A DNA stretch of 64,000 nucleotides. Origin: Bos javanicus (taxonomy: Eukaryota > Chordata > Mammalia > Artiodactyla > Bovidae). Shown here piece after piece: positions 63,455 to 64,000 of the stretch (its first letter is position 1; every line of letters starts with the position of its first letter). Location of the stretch: positions 744,001 to 808,000 of the forward strand of contig NW_026893638.1 of NCBI RefSeq assembly GCF_032452875.1. Reading direction: 5' to 3'. The position numbers were made by a program, and so were the translations under genes. The notes below the pieces were generated by a model. That model saw only the letters and a program-made list of their open reading frames with translations, was not told where the DNA came from and made no database searches.

Positions 63455-64000
63455 CCAGATCACGTGACTGAGCATGCACTGTTCACGTGGCTGATCATAC
63501 ACTGATCACGTGATGATCATGCACTGATCACTTGGATATCATGCACTGATCACGTGGCTGATCATACACTGTTCACGTGTCTGACCATGCACTGATCACG
63601 TGGCTGATCATACACTGCTCACGTAACTGATCATGCACTGATCACGTGGCTATCATGCACTGATCACGTGGCTGAACATGCACTGTTCACGTGGCTGATC
63701 ACACACCTGTCACGTGACATATCATGCACTGATCACGTGGCACTCATGCACTGATCACGTGGCTGATCATACTCTGCTCACGTAACTCATGCACACATCA
63801 CGTGGCTATCATGCACTGCTCACGTGGCTCGTCATGGAATGATCACGTAGCAACCATATACTGGTCACGTGACTGATCATGCAAAGATCACGTGAATGAT
63901 CATGCACTGTTCACGTGACTGATCATGTACTGATCACGTGACTGATCATGCACTGATCACGTGGCTATCATGCTCTGCTCACGTGGCTGATCATGCAACG

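Larger units (their letters stand above)
1..64000 (+). repeat. Tandem satellite array, 22/23-bp unit
   Basis: The window is filled with head-to-tail copies of a 23-bp unit: ACTGATCACGTG followed by GCTGATCATGC or ACTGATCATGC. A 22-bp form is common, in which CTGATCATG has become CTATCATG. The halves of 12 and 11 bp share ACTGATCA, so the unit is an old dimer of an 11/12-bp motif. No inversion of orientation, unique sequence or mobile element was seen. Length over unit size implies about 2,800 units (estimate, not a count). Each plain unit has one CACGTG, hence one CpG, and two TGATCA. Organisation into kilobase-scale higher-order repeats is typical of eukaryotic heterochromatic satellites. 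The 23-bp prototype with clustered PvuII sites recalls bovine satellite III (1.706 g/cm3); that identification is from memory and unchecked. Confidence 0.97.

Noticed and set aside
1..64000. CRISPR array, because of short regularly spaced repeats.
   Set aside because: There are no unique spacers: the whole 23-bp unit repeats directly. No cas genes or leader are present.
1..64000. Plasmid or phage iterons (22-bp) or a GATC-rich bacterial origin.
   Set aside because: Thousands of units over 64 kb with multi-kilobase HORs and no replication gene do not fit a bacterial replicon.
1..64000. CACGTG clusters as promoters or enhancers.
   Set aside because: They are the repeat unit itself, with no core promoter, CpG island structure or gene nearby. 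Kept only as a binding-array hypothesis in the findings.
1..64000. tRNA, rRNA or other structured RNA genes.
   Set aside because: I saw no cloverleaf, A/B box pair or rRNA motif on either strand. The small hairpins are all made by TGATCA repeats.

Overview
The whole 64-kb window is one block of tandem satellite DNA with no flanking unique sequence. I find no gene, RNA gene, transposon, CRISPR array or origin that I can support. The basic unit is 23 bp (often 22 bp after loss of one base): a 12-bp half ACTGATCACGTG followed by an 11-bp half GCTGATCATGC (or ACTGATCATGC). The two halves are themselves related, so the array is built on an 11/12-bp motif carrying TGATCA. All units lie in the same orientation.

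On this background sit 40 copies of a block of 251 bp (206 bp in six copies) that looks unique at first sight. It is also a run of 22/23-bp units (lengths 23, 23, 22, 23, 23, 23, 23, 22, 23, 23, 23) from an older, diverged branch of the same satellite. The block plus the variant-bearing 22/23-bp units after it forms a higher-order repeat (HOR), most often 1,924-1,926 bp long. Landmark variants recur in fixed order after each block: CACTTGGATATC; CACACCTGTCACGTG; CATGGAATGATCACG; GCAACGATCACG; CACACATGTATCACG; CACACACGTATCACATG; CAGGCAATGATCACG; GCACGTAATTGATC; CACATAACTG; CACTTGGCTG; GCCATGATCACGCAG; ATGTACAGGTCACG; ACACCCATCAGG; CACGTCTATATC; CACTAATCTTGTG; then a leader beginning TGATACCGTG just before the next block.

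Layout: 1-5.3 kb, irregular HORs with short block spacings; 5.3-18.1 kb, a regular 1.925-kb HOR domain with one shortened unit; 18.1-25 kb, HORs altered by duplication and deletion; 25-40.5 kb, nested duplications with offsets of 1,819, 4,444 and 4,581 bp; 40.5-48 kb, HORs again; 48-64 kb, a region where long runs have lost the HOR-specific variants and read as the plain unit, with a 4,258-bp-offset duplication.

Organism: a long, CpG-containing, multi-kilobase HOR satellite with no genes means a large eukaryotic genome, probably pericentromeric or other constitutive heterochromatin. From memory, a 23-bp prototype in a 'patchwork' repeat of about 2.3 kb with clustered PvuII sites resembles the bovine 1.706 g/cm3 satellite (satellite III), so a cow or other bovid is my best guess. 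I could not check this; horse 2PI is another 23-bp satellite to exclude.

The repeated 62-codon reading frame in the blocks starts at TTG, is interrupted in three copies and lies in repeat sequence whose period is not a multiple of three. I do not treat it as a gene. The most unusual signal is that segments in the right half match HOR segments 19-22 kb to the left base for base in register, but with the diagnostic point variants replaced by the plain unit. That is either a real evolutionary state or a sequence-consensus artefact, and it is worth resolving.
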